A stretch of 64,000 nucleotides of DNA from Prochlorococcus marinus XMU1405. GTDB taxonomy: Bacteria > Cyanobacteriota > Cyanobacteriia > PCC-6307 > Cyanobiaceae. The stretch covers positions 186,001-250,000 of the forward strand of contig NZ_JAAORF010000002.1 in assembly GCF_017696275.1 (NCBI RefSeq). The letters are read 5' to 3'. This document shows positions 1-9,909 of this stretch, one piece after another. The notes under the pieces are model-generated. The model searched no databases, was not told the origin of the DNA, and worked only from the letters and a program-made list of their open reading frames with translations. Made by a program: the position numbers and the translations under genes. The first letter of the stretch is position 1, and each line of letters opens with the position of its first letter.

Positions 1-1000
1 TCACTTTATTTGACATTAAATATCTTTGTTCTTGTACGAAATTTTTACTTTTAATACCTAACTTATTTGAGCGAAAAAGAATATTATCCGCCAACAACTC
101 TTCACCATTATTATCGAGGGTTTCAATTATTTCTCTAAATAAACTTCCTACCTCTGGAACTAAATTTAAAGCATCTGATTTTGTATAGGGAGATTTTTGA
201 GGAACTGCAATTGTTTGAACGACTGATATTTTATTTTTTCTAGCGGATGTTATAGAAATTATATTTTCTTTGATAAGGTTATTTTCATCTCTAGACCTCA
301 AATCACATTTATTTAGAACTATTATTATTTTTTTCCTTAACTTTAATAATTCTTTAATTAAATAGTTTTCGTATTTATTTATATCTTGATCTAACACAAA
401 AAGAACTAAGTCAGAATTTGATGCTTGTAAAATTGTTGCTTTTTCTCTTTCTTCTCCTAATTTAGATGGTTCGAATAAACCCGGAGTATCAACTATATTA
501 ATTTTTCTTTTTAAAATTGGTATACGAATTTTATAGCTATTAATTTGCTTTGTTGTACCTATTTTTGCTGAGGTTTGTCCGACAATATTTTTCAATAATG
601 ATCTTGCTATAGATGTTTTTCCTGAGGAACCTGCTCCAAAAAGAGTAACTTTATAATCTCCTGTTTTTAATTGTGACTCTAGTTTATTTTTTTGGTAATT
701 TAACAATTCAGCTTTTACATTATCACTAATTTTTTTGTTAATTTTCTCGACTCCTTCCAAACTTATCTTGGCAGCACCATATGTATTTTTGAATGAAAGT
801 GTATTTTTTTTATTTTTATATATAACTTTATAAACTATTTTTTTAAATAATTTTTTATCAATATTATAAAAAGTATAAATAATTATAATTAAAAATAAAA
901 GAGTATAAATATTTACTATTCTTACAAATATGGAAAATAAAATATAAAAAAATAATATCAATACTACATACTTTATATATTTTAATTTCAAGTAATTCAT
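1..1000 (-). CDS. membrane-anchored Era-like GTPase, C-terminus cut by window edge
   Basis: Reading leftward from ATG at 998-1000 gives an uninterrupted frame to the window edge, so the C-terminus is missing. Residues about 8-40 are strongly hydrophobic (one or two membrane segments). A GTPase domain follows: P-loop GAGSSGKTS near residue 121, DTPG near 170 and NKCD near 230, with SAR in the expected G5 place. Cyanobacterial proteins of this build often end in a DUF697-type membrane domain, which would lie outside the window; that is inference. Its start lies 1 base beyond the stop of lspA, so it is probably the last gene of the pyk-permease-bioY-lspA run. Substrate or partner unknown. Confidence 0.75.
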   Translation of the reverse strand, partial: MNYLKLKYIKYVVLILFFYILFSIFVRIVNIYTLLFLIIIIYTFYNIDKKLFKKIVYKVIYKNKKNTLSFKNTYGAAKISLEGVEKINKKISDNVKAELLNYQKNKLESQLKTGDYKVTLFGAGSSGKTSIARSLLKNIVGQTSAKIGTTKQINSYKIRIPILKRKINIVDTPGLFEPSKLGEEREKATILQASNSDLVLFVLDQDINKYENYLIKELLKLRKKIIIVLNKCDLRSRDENNLIKENIISITSARKNKISVVQTIAVPQKSPYTKSDALNLVPEVGSLFREIIETLDNNGEELLADNILFRSNKLGIKSKNFVQEQRYLMSNKV

Positions 1001-1001
1001 T

Positions 1002-1460
1002 TTATCGATTATTTTTAAAAATGTTATACAGTAAAATAATGAAACCAATATTAATTGATATATCAGCAATATTAAATACTGGAAAATTTATAAAATTTAA
1101 ATTTATAAAATCAACTACAAAACCTCTATATATCCTATCTATACCATTACCAATAGTTCCACCAAGAATAAAGCTATAAGAATATAGATCGAATGAGTTT
1201 AAAGTATTCTTCCTAAATATCAAATAAATAAGTAATATAGAAAAAATAATACTTATTAAAGATAAAAATATTCTACTACCACTAAATATATTAAATGCTG
1301 CTCCGTAATTTTTTATAAAGTCTAATTTGAATAAAAGAAAATCTTTATTAATAAATAATTTTTTATTATAAAACATCAAATATTTCGTAAATTGATCTAT
1401 TAGAACAATAAAAATACTTAATGATACAAAATATAATTTTGTTTTTATATTAATAATCAT
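1002..1460 (-). CDS. lspA: lipoprotein signal peptidase (signal peptidase II)
   Basis: Inner-membrane aspartyl protease that removes the signal peptide from diacylglyceryl-modified prolipoproteins. The 152 residues match the usual length (about 160). Four hydrophobic segments are visible. Family signatures are present: NYGAAFNIF near residue 51, GNGIDRIYRG with the first catalytic Asp near residue 108, and FNIADISINIG carrying the second catalytic Asp near residue 132. Its ATG overlaps the bioY stop by one base (TAATG on the minus strand), indicating cotranscription and probable translational coupling. Confidence 0.93.
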   Translation of the reverse strand: MIINIKTKLYFVSLSIFIVLIDQFTKYLMFYNKKLFINKDFLLFKLDFIKNYGAAFNIFSGSRIFLSLISIIFSILLIYLIFRKNTLNSFDLYSYSFILGGTIGNGIDRIYRGFVVDFINLNFINFPVFNIADISINIGFIILLYNIFKNNR

Positions 1461-2029
1461 TATTTGCTACGTTTTAAACGTTCTATAGGTTTAATAAGTA
1501 ATAAAAGTGGAAAAAGCATTAAAAAATGATATCCAATTTTACCTAATGAGTATTTCCCTAAATTATATAAAAATAAATTGTATTGACTGTGGAATAAAAT
1601 TTGTATGAAGCTATAAAATATTCCAGTTAAATGCATAACAACTATTGCTATAAATCCGTTTTTTAAGAAGTTTCCAAAGTTTATTTTATTTCTATTATTT
1701 AAATTATCAATTATTTTGATTAATGGATATAAACCTAATAAGTAACCAAAATTTGGAGTGAGCAAATAACCTAATGAACCTCCTTGGTGAAAGACAGGGA
1801 GTATAAATAACCCCAAAATTATATATAAAGAAAATGCTTTGAAAACAACTTTTTTATGAAATATAAGTGTTAATAAAATTATGGTCGGAATTTGCCATGT
1901 TATAGGTAACTCAAAGTTATTACTAGATTTATAGATAAAAGGTAGCTGAACATAAACAGGTAACATTGATGTTATTACTATTGTTTGAAGACTCACAAGT
2001 ATCTCAATTAATTTATATAAATTGAGCAT
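1460..2029 (-). CDS. bioY: BioY-family biotin transporter S component
   Basis: Integral membrane protein of 189 residues with about six hydrophobic segments. The family-typical core is present: a PITWQIPT stretch followed by FILPVFHQGGSLGYLLTPNFGYLLG (positions about 77-101), which resembles the BioY FxGGxGGxxxLxGPTGGYLxG signature. BioY is the substrate-binding subunit of biotin ECF transporters and can work without dedicated energising subunits. It sits directly upstream of lspA with a one-base overlap and is separated from the permease gene by only 15 bases. Specificity for biotin is inferred from the family. Confidence 0.8.
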   Translation of the reverse strand: MLNLYKLIEILVSLQTIVITSMLPVYVQLPFIYKSSNNFELPITWQIPTIILLTLIFHKKVVFKAFSLYIILGLFILPVFHQGGSLGYLLTPNFGYLLGLYPLIKIIDNLNNRNKINFGNFLKNGFIAIVVMHLTGIFYSFIQILFHSQYNLFLYNLGKYSLGKIGYHFLMLFPLLLLIKPIERLKRSK

Positions 2030-2044
2030 TATTATAGATTCTAT

Positions 2045-3277
2045 TTATAAACTTCTCAATGCAACAATGGGATCTAATTTAGAAGCTCTTTTTGCAGGTA
2101 AAACGCCAAAGATTAAACCTATTGATCCTGAAATGATCATGGTGGAAAAAGTAGTTGTAATTCCTACTGATGCAGGAAGTGGTGTTATAAGAGATAAAAG
2201 AAGAACACCTGATAGTCCTGTTGTTGTTCCAATTAATCCGCCAATTGTAGATAAAATCAATGCTTCAATCAAAAATTGAATTAATATATCTGACTGTTTA
2301 GCTCCTATTGCTTTTCTAAGTCCAATTTCTTCAGTCCTTTCACTTACAGAAACAAGCATAATATTCATGATTCCTATGCCTCCAACCACCAAAGATACTG
2401 CCCCAATACCAGCCAATAAAAACGTTAGCCCACTTGTTATATTGGTTACTATATTTAATGCATCTTCTTGTGATCTAACCGCAAAGTCATCATCTCTGAT
2501 TATTTTATGTCTTTGCCTTAATAAGTTAGTAATCTGAAATTTAGCTGCACTAGTTGCATTTTTATTTATAGCTTCAACACTAATGAAGCTTAAACTTACT
2601 CCATATGTTGGGTCCTTCCCTGTAATCCTATTGACCATGGTGGTTAATGGAATATAAGCATTTTTGTCTTGATTACTTCCAAATACAGCACCTTTTGGTT
2701 TTAATATTCCAATAATTTCATAAGTATGATCTTTAATTCTGATTTTTTCCCCAAGTGATGAAGAATTATCTTTGAAAAATTCGTCTTTAAGATCAGGACC
2801 TATTACTACATAACTTCTTGCACTATTAATATCACTCTTAGATATAAATCTTCCCTTATCAATTTCAAAGCTTCTTACTTCAAGAAATTCAGGAGTAACT
2901 CCTGCAATTGATATATTTAGACTTTTAGAATTTGACTGAACTATTTCGTTAGCAGAAATTTGAGGTGCAACTTTTTTAACTGTTGGGACTTGATTACTTA
3001 TTGCTAGTGCATCTTCTAAAACAAGATTTTTAGGAAATGATATACCTCTTCTTCTGGTGTCATTATTTCCAGGGACAATGAATAAAACATTTGCACCTAA
3101 ATTACTTAATTGGTTTTTAGCTAATGTTTGAGCACCTCTTCCAAGCCCAACAAGTGTAATAACTGATGCATTTCCTATAATTATCCCCAGCATTGTTAAC
3201 GAACTTCTTAATTTGTTCGAAACTAAAGTTTTTGTGGCCATGCCTAAGGCTTCTTTTATTGAGATATTCCTAGACAT
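2045..3277 (-). CDS. MacB/FtsX-type ABC transporter permease
   Basis: 410 residues with the MacB/SalY permease layout: one membrane segment near residues 20-45, a large periplasmic domain (about 50-270), then three membrane segments (about 283-305, 335-360, 370-395). The coupling-helix signature SERTEEIGLRKAIGAK lies near residue 312. Such proteins pair with a LolD/MacB-like ATPase, not encoded here, and act in export or mechanotransmission across the envelope. The start ATG overlaps the 3' end of pyk by 8 bases, so the two are almost certainly cotranscribed. The exported substrate cannot be read from the sequence. Confidence 0.85.
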   Translation of the reverse strand: MSRNISIKEALGMATKTLVSNKLRSSLTMLGIIIGNASVITLVGLGRGAQTLAKNQLSNLGANVLFIVPGNNDTRRRGISFPKNLVLEDALAISNQVPTVKKVAPQISANEIVQSNSKSLNISIAGVTPEFLEVRSFEIDKGRFISKSDINSARSYVVIGPDLKDEFFKDNSSSLGEKIRIKDHTYEIIGILKPKGAVFGSNQDKNAYIPLTTMVNRITGKDPTYGVSLSFISVEAINKNATSAAKFQITNLLRQRHKIIRDDDFAVRSQEDALNIVTNITSGLTFLLAGIGAVSLVVGGIGIMNIMLVSVSERTEEIGLRKAIGAKQSDILIQFLIEALILSTIGGLIGTTTGLSGVLLLSLITPLPASVGITTTFSTMIISGSIGLIFGVLPAKRASKLDPIVALRSL

Positions 3278-5060
3278 ATTTATATTTATCTATTGCATCA
3301 TCATCTTCAATTTGCCCCATGTATATAACACCTTCATTTAGCTGCAGTGTAATAAGGTCGCCGTTGCTAATTTGATGATCATCCAGATTTTCTAAATTAC
3401 AAATTGTAGAAATCTTTTTATTATTTTTGTTAAACAAAGCATAAACATCATTTACATTTTGGTTCGTAACAATGCCGGCAATATTTTTACTCAGTGGAAT
3501 ATCTTTCATTAATTCCTTCGGAACAAATAATATTTCTCCTGGGCAAATTAAGGATATGTCAAGATTGTTTTTAATTATTCTTGCTTTACCTGTAACACCG
3601 ATTTCCCCTATAGAAATTCCTCTTGATACAATCTTTCTTACTAAACCGACTTTTATTAAATCTGTAGAGCCGCTAATTCCAGTTAATGTACCTGCGGTTT
3701 GAACTACTAAATCTCCTTGATTTAAGATTCCCATCTCCTGAGCAATTTGCATAGCTAAACTAAAGGTTTTTGCTGTTCTTTCATCATTTTTAACTACTAT
3801 TGGAGTAACTCCCCAAACAAGTTGCAATCTTCTCGCTACACTTCTCTCAGTTGTAGTTGCCAAGATAGGTGTTGGTGGTCTGAATTTACTTACATTTCGA
3901 GCTGTAGAACCTGATTTAGTTAAAGGGATTATAGCTCCTGCATCAAGTTGTCTAGCTATATTACTTACTGCTGCACTAATAGCATTTGGGATCGTACTGG
4001 GTAAGTGGCTTTCAATAGCCTTAAGTGGATAATCCCTTTCAATTCTTCTTGCTATGGTTGCCATCGTTTCAACTGCCTCTACAGGATAATCGCCAACTGC
4101 AGTTTCGTTTGAAAGCATTACAGCATCTGTACCATCAAGAATTGCATTTGCAACATCACTAACTTCGGCTCTTGTTGGTCTTGGGTTAGAAGCCATAGAA
4201 TCAAGCATTTGAGTCGCTGTAATTATTGGGATACCTAATGAATTAGCTTTTCTTATTAACTCCTTTTGTAAAAGAGGAACTTCTTCAGCAGGCATTTCAA
4301 CGCCCAAATCACCTCTTGCAACCATAACCCCATCACATAAGGGTAATACTGTATCGATCTGATCAATTGCTTCAAATTTTTCTATTTTTGCGACTACAGG
4401 AGTTGAATGCCCATTTTTATTTATTAAATCTTTTATCTCATTTATATCAGATGGATTTCTTACGAAACTTAGTGCTATCCAATCAACACCTTCAGATAAA
4501 CCGAATTTTAAATCCTCTTTATCTTTTTCTGTTAATGCTTTTACTGATAATTGAACATCTGGAAAATTAACACCTTTATTGTTTGAAAGAACCCCTCCTA
4601 CAGTTACCATGCACTCCAAATTATTAGCTTTTGTATCAACTTTTTCTACAATCATTTCTATTTTCCCATCATCTAAAAGTATTCTTTTCCCTTCGCTAAC
4701 TTCTTGAGAAAGTTTGTCGTAGGTTACATTTGCAATAGTATTTGTACATTCCACTTCATTTGATGTCAGTGTAAATTTATCGCCTTTTTTAACTTTTACT
4801 GGCCCATCTTTAAAGCGCCCTAATCGTATTTTAGGTCCTTGAAGATCTTGCAATATTCCAATATCTATATCTAACTTTTTTGATACCTCCCTTATGGTTT
4901 TTATTCTCTCAGCATGATCTTTATGATCTCCATGTGAGAAATTTAATCTGAATGTTGTAACTCCAGCTTTAATTAAATCTGTAATTATCTCTTCAGATTG
5001 AGTTGCAGGCCCTATAGTTGCTACTATTTTTGTTCTTCTTTTTAAATCGATATTCGACAT
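3270..5060 (-). CDS. pyk: pyruvate kinase, cyanobacterial long form
   Basis: Converts phosphoenolpyruvate and ADP to pyruvate and ATP in lower glycolysis. The N-terminal barrel is complete: RRTKIVATIGPA at residues 8-19, RLNFSHGDH, the catalytic-lysine strand VAKIEKFEA, MVARGDLGVE and the signature ITATQMLDSM with NPRPTRAEV. At 596 residues it is about 120 longer than E. coli enzymes; the excess, from about residue 480, resembles the PEP-utilising mobile domain attached to many cyanobacterial and Bacillus pyruvate kinases (GVTGKARII...PGEILFVP). The usual SHAAI-like His motif of that domain is not visible, so the extension is probably structural or regulatory. First gene of a five-gene minus-strand run. 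Confidence 0.95.
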   Translation of the reverse strand: MSNIDLKRRTKIVATIGPATQSEEIITDLIKAGVTTFRLNFSHGDHKDHAERIKTIREVSKKLDIDIGILQDLQGPKIRLGRFKDGPVKVKKGDKFTLTSNEVECTNTIANVTYDKLSQEVSEGKRILLDDGKIEMIVEKVDTKANNLECMVTVGGVLSNNKGVNFPDVQLSVKALTEKDKEDLKFGLSEGVDWIALSFVRNPSDINEIKDLINKNGHSTPVVAKIEKFEAIDQIDTVLPLCDGVMVARGDLGVEMPAEEVPLLQKELIRKANSLGIPIITATQMLDSMASNPRPTRAEVSDVANAILDGTDAVMLSNETAVGDYPVEAVETMATIARRIERDYPLKAIESHLPSTIPNAISAAVSNIARQLDAGAIIPLTKSGSTARNVSKFRPPTPILATTTERSVARRLQLVWGVTPIVVKNDERTAKTFSLAMQIAQEMGILNQGDLVVQTAGTLTGISGSTDLIKVGLVRKIVSRGISIGEIGVTGKARIIKNNLDISLICPGEILFVPKELMKDIPLSKNIAGIVTNQNVNDVYALFNKNNKKISTICNLENLDDHQISNGDLITLQLNEGVIYMGQIEDDDAIDKYKYV

Positions 5061-5121
5061 ATATAGATAATATTGCTAGATATAAATAAATTTACCATAC
5101 CCAAAGTTAGTTATTTAAGTC

Positions 5122-5451
5122 ATGGATTTTAAAACTTATCAGAAAAAAGCTAGAGAAACAGCACAATATCCAAATTTAGGATCAAATAATATTTATCCAA
5201 CTCTTGGTTTAGTAGGAGAGGCTGGTGAGGTGGCAGAAAAAGTGAAGAAGGTTATAAGAGATAAAAATGGAATATTTGATAACGAATCAAAATTAGGTAT
5301 TAAAAAAGAGTTAGGAGATGTTTTGTGGTATGTATCAAATCTTTGCACAGAATTAAATTTTAATTTAGAGGATGTTGCATTACAAAATCTTGAAAAATTA
5401 AAATTAAGAGCTGCTAAAGGCAAGATAAGAGGTTCTGGAGATGATAGATAA
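5122..5451 (+). CDS. MazG-like nucleotide pyrophosphohydrolase
   Basis: 109-residue all-alpha protein of the MazG/dUTPase superfamily, which hydrolyses nucleoside triphosphates to monophosphates and pyrophosphate and often works in house-cleaning of damaged nucleotides. The metal-binding motifs are present: EAGEVAEK near residues 34-41 and KKELGDVLWY near 63-72. It is a single-domain version (the full MazG has two). It stands alone, divergent from pyk across 61 bases and convergent with the YggT gene, whose stop is 3 bases away. The substrate is unknown. Confidence 0.82.
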   Translation: MDFKTYQKKARETAQYPNLGSNNIYPTLGLVGEAGEVAEKVKKVIRDKNGIFDNESKLGIKKELGDVLWYVSNLCTELNFNLEDVALQNLEKLKLRAAKGKIRGSGDDR

Positions 5452-5453
5452 AT

Positions 5454-5732
5454 TCAGCTGTAGCCTAAGCTTGCATATTGGAGATTTGTAATTAAATTTT
5501 GAATAACATTTAAAAGTAAAAAAGCTAACAATGATGAAATATCAAATCCACCTATTGGAGGGATAATACCTCTAAAAATATTTAAGTAAGGATCTGTGAT
5601 AGAAGTTAATGCAGATAAAACACCGTTACTCCAATCAATACCTGGAAACCATGTAAGTAAAATTCTTATTATCAATATGAAAGAATAAATTGATAAAGTT
5701 TGACCCAGAACTGCGAAAATCTCAGATAACAT
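5454..5732 (-). CDS. YggT family membrane protein (Ycf19-like)
   Basis: Small membrane protein with two hydrophobic segments. The YggT core motif is clear: ILIIRILLTWFPGIDW in the first segment, ITDPYLNIFRGIIPPIGGFDIS between, and a second segment LLAFLLLNVIQNLI. In cyanobacteria and plastids such proteins take part in thylakoid or nucleoid organisation. I chose the ATG at 5730-5732 (MLSEIFAVLG) because it begins the conserved part; a GTG seven codons upstream (5753) is possible but adds only a non-conserved polar stretch. It precedes no obvious operon partner; scpB lies upstream on the same strand after 38 bases. Confidence 0.85.
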   Translation of the reverse strand: MLSEIFAVLGQTLSIYSFILIIRILLTWFPGIDWSNGVLSALTSITDPYLNIFRGIIPPIGGFDISSLLAFLLLNVIQNLITNLQYASLGYS

Positions 5733-5770
5733 TATCTTGTCGTAATTTAACACATACTAACATTTACTTA

Positions 5771-6322
5771 TTATTGCTGCTTATTGTTACCACTTCCTAT
5801 ATTTGAGAGATATTCATTACTTACAGCAAAAGTTTGGAAAAACTTTTCTGATAATGATATCCAATATGATCTACCATCTTTTTGCTTCCGTTTGACGATG
5901 AATTTCTTTTCTAATAATTCTTTAATATGATCATAAGCACCTGAACCTCGAAGAAGTATAAGATCCGATTGCAGGATCTTTTTTTTAATCGCAATAGTTG
6001 CCAATGTCCTTAATTCGGATGTTTTCAAATCAGAAGGAAGTAAATCATCTACGAATTCATTAAGACTAGATTTTAGTTCGAGAGAAAAACTATTATTAAC
6101 TGCATTTAATTCAATAGCTGAGTTGGGATTAGAGTATTTATTTTTTAGATCTTTAATTACATCATTTATTGAGTTTATATCAGAATTAGTAATTTCTGAA
6201 AGATCCTTCTTTGTTATTGGTCTGCCTTTCAAATATAGAACAGCTTCAACTTTAGTAACTAGATCTATATCAGATATTGGCGTGGTATTTAGATCAGATT
6301 GATTGATTTTAATTACCGAAAT
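5771..6322 (-). CDS. scpB: segregation and condensation protein B, start codon uncertain
   Basis: ScpB is the dimeric winged-helix partner of ScpA and Smc in chromosome condensation. Visible: TKVEAVLYLKGRPITKKDL at the first helix-turn-helix and LKTSELRTLATIAIKKK...LLRGSGAYDHIKELLEKKFIV for the second. The conserved N-terminal segment continues upstream of the only standard start (TTG at 6232, inside YLKGRP), yet the frame up to the stop codon at 6338-6340 contains no ATG, GTG or TTG. I place the start at ATT 6320-6322, 3 bases after an AGGA; ATT 6311-6313 is an alternative. The C-terminus lacks the long acidic tail seen in some homologues. ilvA ends 22 bases upstream on the same strand. Confidence 0.7.
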   Translation of the reverse strand: MSVIKINQSDLNTTPISDIDLVTKVEAVLYLKGRPITKKDLSEITNSDINSINDVIKDLKNKYSNPNSAIELNAVNNSFSLELKSSLNEFVDDLLPSDLKTSELRTLATIAIKKKILQSDLILLRGSGAYDHIKELLEKKFIVKRKQKDGRSYWISLSEKFFQTFAVSNEYLSNIGSGNNKQQ

Positions 6323-6343
6323 CTTTCCTAATTTACCTTAAAT

Positions 6344-7885
6344 TTAATCTGATGCACCAAGGAATAATCTATATGTATCGTTTTGAGTTTCATCCCAGTA
6401 TTTATAGCCTAGAATTCTTACAAATTTATTCCACTCTAAAATCTCATTTTTATCGATCAAAACGCCAATAACAATTTTCCCAACATCAGCTCCATAATTT
6501 CTGTAATGAAATACGCTTATAGACCAATTAGATTTCATATTATTTAAGAAGTTTATTAATGCACCAGGCCTTTCAGGAAACTCAAATCTGTATAAAAGCT
6601 CTACAAAGTTTCTATTATCCATTTCCTTAAAATTCTTTGGTAATCTTCCACCTACCATATGTCTTAAATGATTTTTAGATAATTCATCATCACTTATGTC
6701 AATAAATGAGTACTCCGAGTTTCTAAATACATTTAAAAGATTTTTTTTATCATTTAATCCATAGACTTGCACTCCTACAAATATTTGAGCATTCTTAGAA
6801 TTCGACATCCTGTAGCTAAATTCAGTTAAATTTCTATTATCAAGTAACTTACAAAAATCAATTAAACTTCCAGCACGTTCAGGAATTTCAACAGCCATCA
6901 TTACTTCTTTACACTCACCAAGTTCTGCTCTTTCTGCAACAAATCTAAGCCGCTCAAAATTCATATTTGCACCACATGCAATAGCAACCATTTTTTTATT
7001 TAAATGATTCGAATTTAAAATATCTTTTTTCATCCCTGCAATTGATAATGCTCCTGCAGGCTCAAGTATTGATCTAGTATCCTCAAAAACATCTTTTATA
7101 GCTGCACATATTTCATCAGTATTAACGGTAATCATCTTATCTATATATTTTCTACCAATTTCAAAAGTATTTTTACCAATTTTTTTAACAGCTACTCCAT
7201 CTGCAAATTGACCAACAGAAGATAATTCCACAATTTTTGATTCATCCAAAGATTTTGTCATGGCGTCTGCATCTTCAGGCTCTACACCAATTATTTTTAC
7301 TTCAGGCCATATTTTTTTAATATATATGGATATTCCTGATATCAATCCACCTCCACCAACAGCAATATAAATTGCATAAGGTTTTTCCTTTAGTTGCTGT
7401 TCAAGTTCAATAGCTATAGTTCCTTGTCCTGCTATTACATCTGGATCATCAAAAGGATGAATAAAACATAAATTTTTTTCTTTGCTAATCCTTATTGCTT
7501 CTTTGTAAGTCTCATCATAATTATCACCAAATAATATTACTTTTGCATTTAACTTTTTTACAGCATTAACTTTTACAAGAGGAGTTGTAATAGGCATTAA
7601 TATTGTGGCTTGGCAATTTAGTTTGAGAGCACTAAGAGCAACACCTTGAGCATGATTACCAGCACTTGAAGTAATTACTCCCTGAGAAAGCTGAGAATTT
7701 GTAAGCTTACTCATTTTGTTATATGCACCTCTTACTTTGAATGAAAATACATCTTGAAGATCTTCTCTCTTTAGAAAAACTTCATTGTTAAGTGTATTAC
7801 TTAAATTATGAGCTTTTTCTAGGGGTGTTTTTTTTGCTACTTCATAGACTTCAGCTCGAAGTATTTTTTCAAAATAATCATTCAT
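6344..7885 (-). CDS. ilvA: biosynthetic threonine ammonia-lyase
   Basis: PLP enzyme that deaminates threonine to 2-oxobutanoate, the first committed step of isoleucine synthesis. The 513 residues equal the E. coli length. The PLP lysine lies in DVFSFKVRGAYNKM near residue 50; the phosphate-binding glycine loop VGGGGLISG is near residue 177. Two ACT-like regulatory repeats occupy about 330-510 (each starts with a VEIPERAGSL- or FEFPERPGAL-type motif), so feedback control by isoleucine/valine is expected. It is transcribed away from dxs, and scpB follows closely. IlvE, the final aminotransferase of the pathway, is encoded 32 kb away in this window. Confidence 0.95.
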   Translation of the reverse strand: MNDYFEKILRAEVYEVAKKTPLEKAHNLSNTLNNEVFLKREDLQDVFSFKVRGAYNKMSKLTNSQLSQGVITSSAGNHAQGVALSALKLNCQATILMPITTPLVKVNAVKKLNAKVILFGDNYDETYKEAIRISKEKNLCFIHPFDDPDVIAGQGTIAIELEQQLKEKPYAIYIAVGGGGLISGISIYIKKIWPEVKIIGVEPEDADAMTKSLDESKIVELSSVGQFADGVAVKKIGKNTFEIGRKYIDKMITVNTDEICAAIKDVFEDTRSILEPAGALSIAGMKKDILNSNHLNKKMVAIACGANMNFERLRFVAERAELGECKEVMMAVEIPERAGSLIDFCKLLDNRNLTEFSYRMSNSKNAQIFVGVQVYGLNDKKNLLNVFRNSEYSFIDISDDELSKNHLRHMVGGRLPKNFKEMDNRNFVELLYRFEFPERPGALINFLNNMKSNWSISVFHYRNYGADVGKIVIGVLIDKNEILEWNKFVRILGYKYWDETQNDTYRLFLGASD

Positions 7886-8001
7886 ATATATATTTTTAGC
7901 ATTAATTATTAATCTAATAAAACATTACATGATCTATTTAAAAAAAAATACTCATTTTGCACCTTGGCGTTTTAGATTATATAGATACCAATTTTTGTTC
8001 A

Positions 8002-9891
8002 ATGCTTTTAAGTGAGTTAAGTCATCCAAATCAACTACATGGCTTAACAGTTTCACAATTAGAGGAAATTGCTTGTCAAATTAGGGAAAGACATCTTCAA
8101 GTAGTATCTACTAGTGGAGGACATCTTGGTCCTGGATTAGGTGTTGTTGAGTTGACATTGGCTTTATATCAAACTCTTGATCTTGATTTTGACAAAGTTG
8201 TTTGGGATGTAGGACATCAGGGTTACCCTCATAAACTAATTACAGGACGTTTCAGTCAATTTGATTCCCTAAGACAACAAAATGGAGTCGCTGGATATCT
8301 AAAAAGAAGTGAAAGTAAATTTGATCATTTTGGTGCTGGACATGCAAGTACTTCTATTTCTGCTGCTTTAGGAATGGCAATAGCAAGGGATAGAAAAGGT
8401 GAAAATTATAAATGTGTCGCAGTTATTGGAGATGGAGCACTAACTGGAGGAATGGCATTAGAAGCTATAAATCATGCAGGTCACTTACCAAATACTCCTT
8501 TAGTTGTAGTATTAAACGATAATGATATGTCTATTTCACCTCCGGTCGGGGCCCTTTCATCTTACTTAAATAAGGTAAGAGTAAGTCCTCCATTGCAATT
8601 TTTATCCGATAGTGTTCAAGAAAGTGTTAAAAATATTCCCTTAATTGGTAAGGATATTCCAGAAGAACTCAAGAATATTAAAGGAAGCGTTAGAAGATTA
8701 TCAGTGCCGAAAGTTGGAGCTGTTTTTGAAGAACTTGGATTTACGTATATGGGTCCAATAGATGGTCATGATATTGGTAACTTAGTTAAGACTTTTAACG
8801 CTGCCCATAAACTTAAAAGACCTGTCCTCGTACATGTTGTCACAACAAAAGGGAAGGGTTACCCATATGCAGAAGCTGATCAGGTTGGATATCATGCACA
8901 GTCCGCATTTGATCTGACAACTGGGAAATCTATTCCATCAAAGAAGCCTAAGCCAGTTAGTTATAGTAAAATATTTGGTCAAACCTTATTGAAGATATGT
9001 GAACAAGATAGCAAAGTTGTTGGTATTACAGCAGCTATGGCTACTGGAACTGGTTTAGATTTATTGCAAAAAAATATTCCAGATCAATATATCGATGTAG
9101 GAATAGCAGAACAACATGCAGTTACTCTTGCAGCAGGAATGTCGTGCGATGGTCTTAAACCAGTTGTAGCTATTTATAGTACTTTTCTCCAACGTGCTTT
9201 CGATCAATTAATTCATGATGTAGGAATACAAAATTTACCTGTATCTTTCGTACTTGATAGAGCTGGCATAGTTGGGGCAGACGGTCCTACTCACCAAGGT
9301 CAGTACGATATCAGTTATATGAGATCTATACCTAATTTTGTATTGATGGCACCAAAAGATGAGTCTGAATTACAGAGAATGTTAATAACATCTATCAACC
9401 ATAAAGGACCTACAGCTTTAAGAATACCTAGAGGTTCTGGATTAGGTGTTGCTGTAATGGATGAGGGTTGGGAACCTTTGAATATTGGCGAAGCTGAAAT
9501 ACTTGAAGAAGGAGAAGATATTTTAATTATTGCTTATGGTTCAATGGTTGCATCAGCTATTGATACATCTGAGATACTGAAAAATATGAATATTAATGCA
9601 TGCATCATTAATGCAAGATTTGTAAAACCTCTTGATAAAGATCTTATTATCCCTCTAGCAAGTAAGATTAAAAAAGTTGTGACAATGGAAGAAGGGACTT
9701 TAATAGGCGGATTTGGTTCCGCAATAGTTGAGTTATTTAACGATAGTGAAGTAAACATTCCTGTATACAGAATAGGTATACCTGATGTTTTAGTGGATCA
9801 TGCTTCACCTGATCAGAGTAAAGAAAAATTAGGTCTTTTACCTGATCAGATGGCAGATAAAATTATTAAGAGATTTAAGTTAAATAATTAA
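8002..9891 (+). CDS. dxs: 1-deoxy-D-xylulose-5-phosphate synthase
   Basis: Thiamine-diphosphate enzyme that condenses pyruvate and glyceraldehyde-3-phosphate, the entry step of the MEP pathway feeding carotenoids, phytol and quinones. Present are [12 protein letters not shown], the ThDP-binding [13 protein letters not shown]...[20 protein letters not shown], and the transketolase-like [15 protein letters not shown] and [15 protein letters not shown] motifs. I start at ATG 8002 ([14 protein letters not shown]), giving 629 residues, close to E. coli (620). A TTG 15 codons upstream stays in frame but adds no conserved sequence. The gene is convergent with psaK, 18 bases away. Confidence 0.96.
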   Translation: MLLSELSHPNQLHGLTVSQLEEIACQIRERHLQVVSTSGGHLGPGLGVVELTLALYQTLDLDFDKVVWDVGHQGYPHKLITGRFSQFDSLRQQNGVAGYLKRSESKFDHFGAGHASTSISAALGMAIARDRKGENYKCVAVIGDGALTGGMALEAINHAGHLPNTPLVVVLNDNDMSISPPVGALSSYLNKVRVSPPLQFLSDSVQESVKNIPLIGKDIPEELKNIKGSVRRLSVPKVGAVFEELGFTYMGPIDGHDIGNLVKTFNAAHKLKRPVLVHVVTTKGKGYPYAEADQVGYHAQSAFDLTTGKSIPSKKPKPVSYSKIFGQTLLKICEQDSKVVGITAAMATGTGLDLLQKNIPDQYIDVGIAEQHAVTLAAGMSCDGLKPVVAIYSTFLQRAFDQLIHDVGIQNLPVSFVLDRAGIVGADGPTHQGQYDISYMRSIPNFVLMAPKDESELQRMLITSINHKGPTALRIPRGSGLGVAVMDEGWEPLNIGEAEILEEGEDILIIAYGSMVASAIDTSEILKNMNINACIINARFVKPLDKDLIIPLASKIKKVVTMEEGTLIGGFGSAIVELFNDSEVNIPVYRIGIPDVLVDHASPDQSKEKLGLLPDQMADKIIKRFKLNN

Positions 9892-9909
9892 AAATTTAAT
9901 AAATTAAGT

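Noticed and set aside
2022..2279. 85-codon plus-strand open frame
   Set aside because: Antisense to the C-terminal part of the ABC permease and overlaps the bioY start; no family features.
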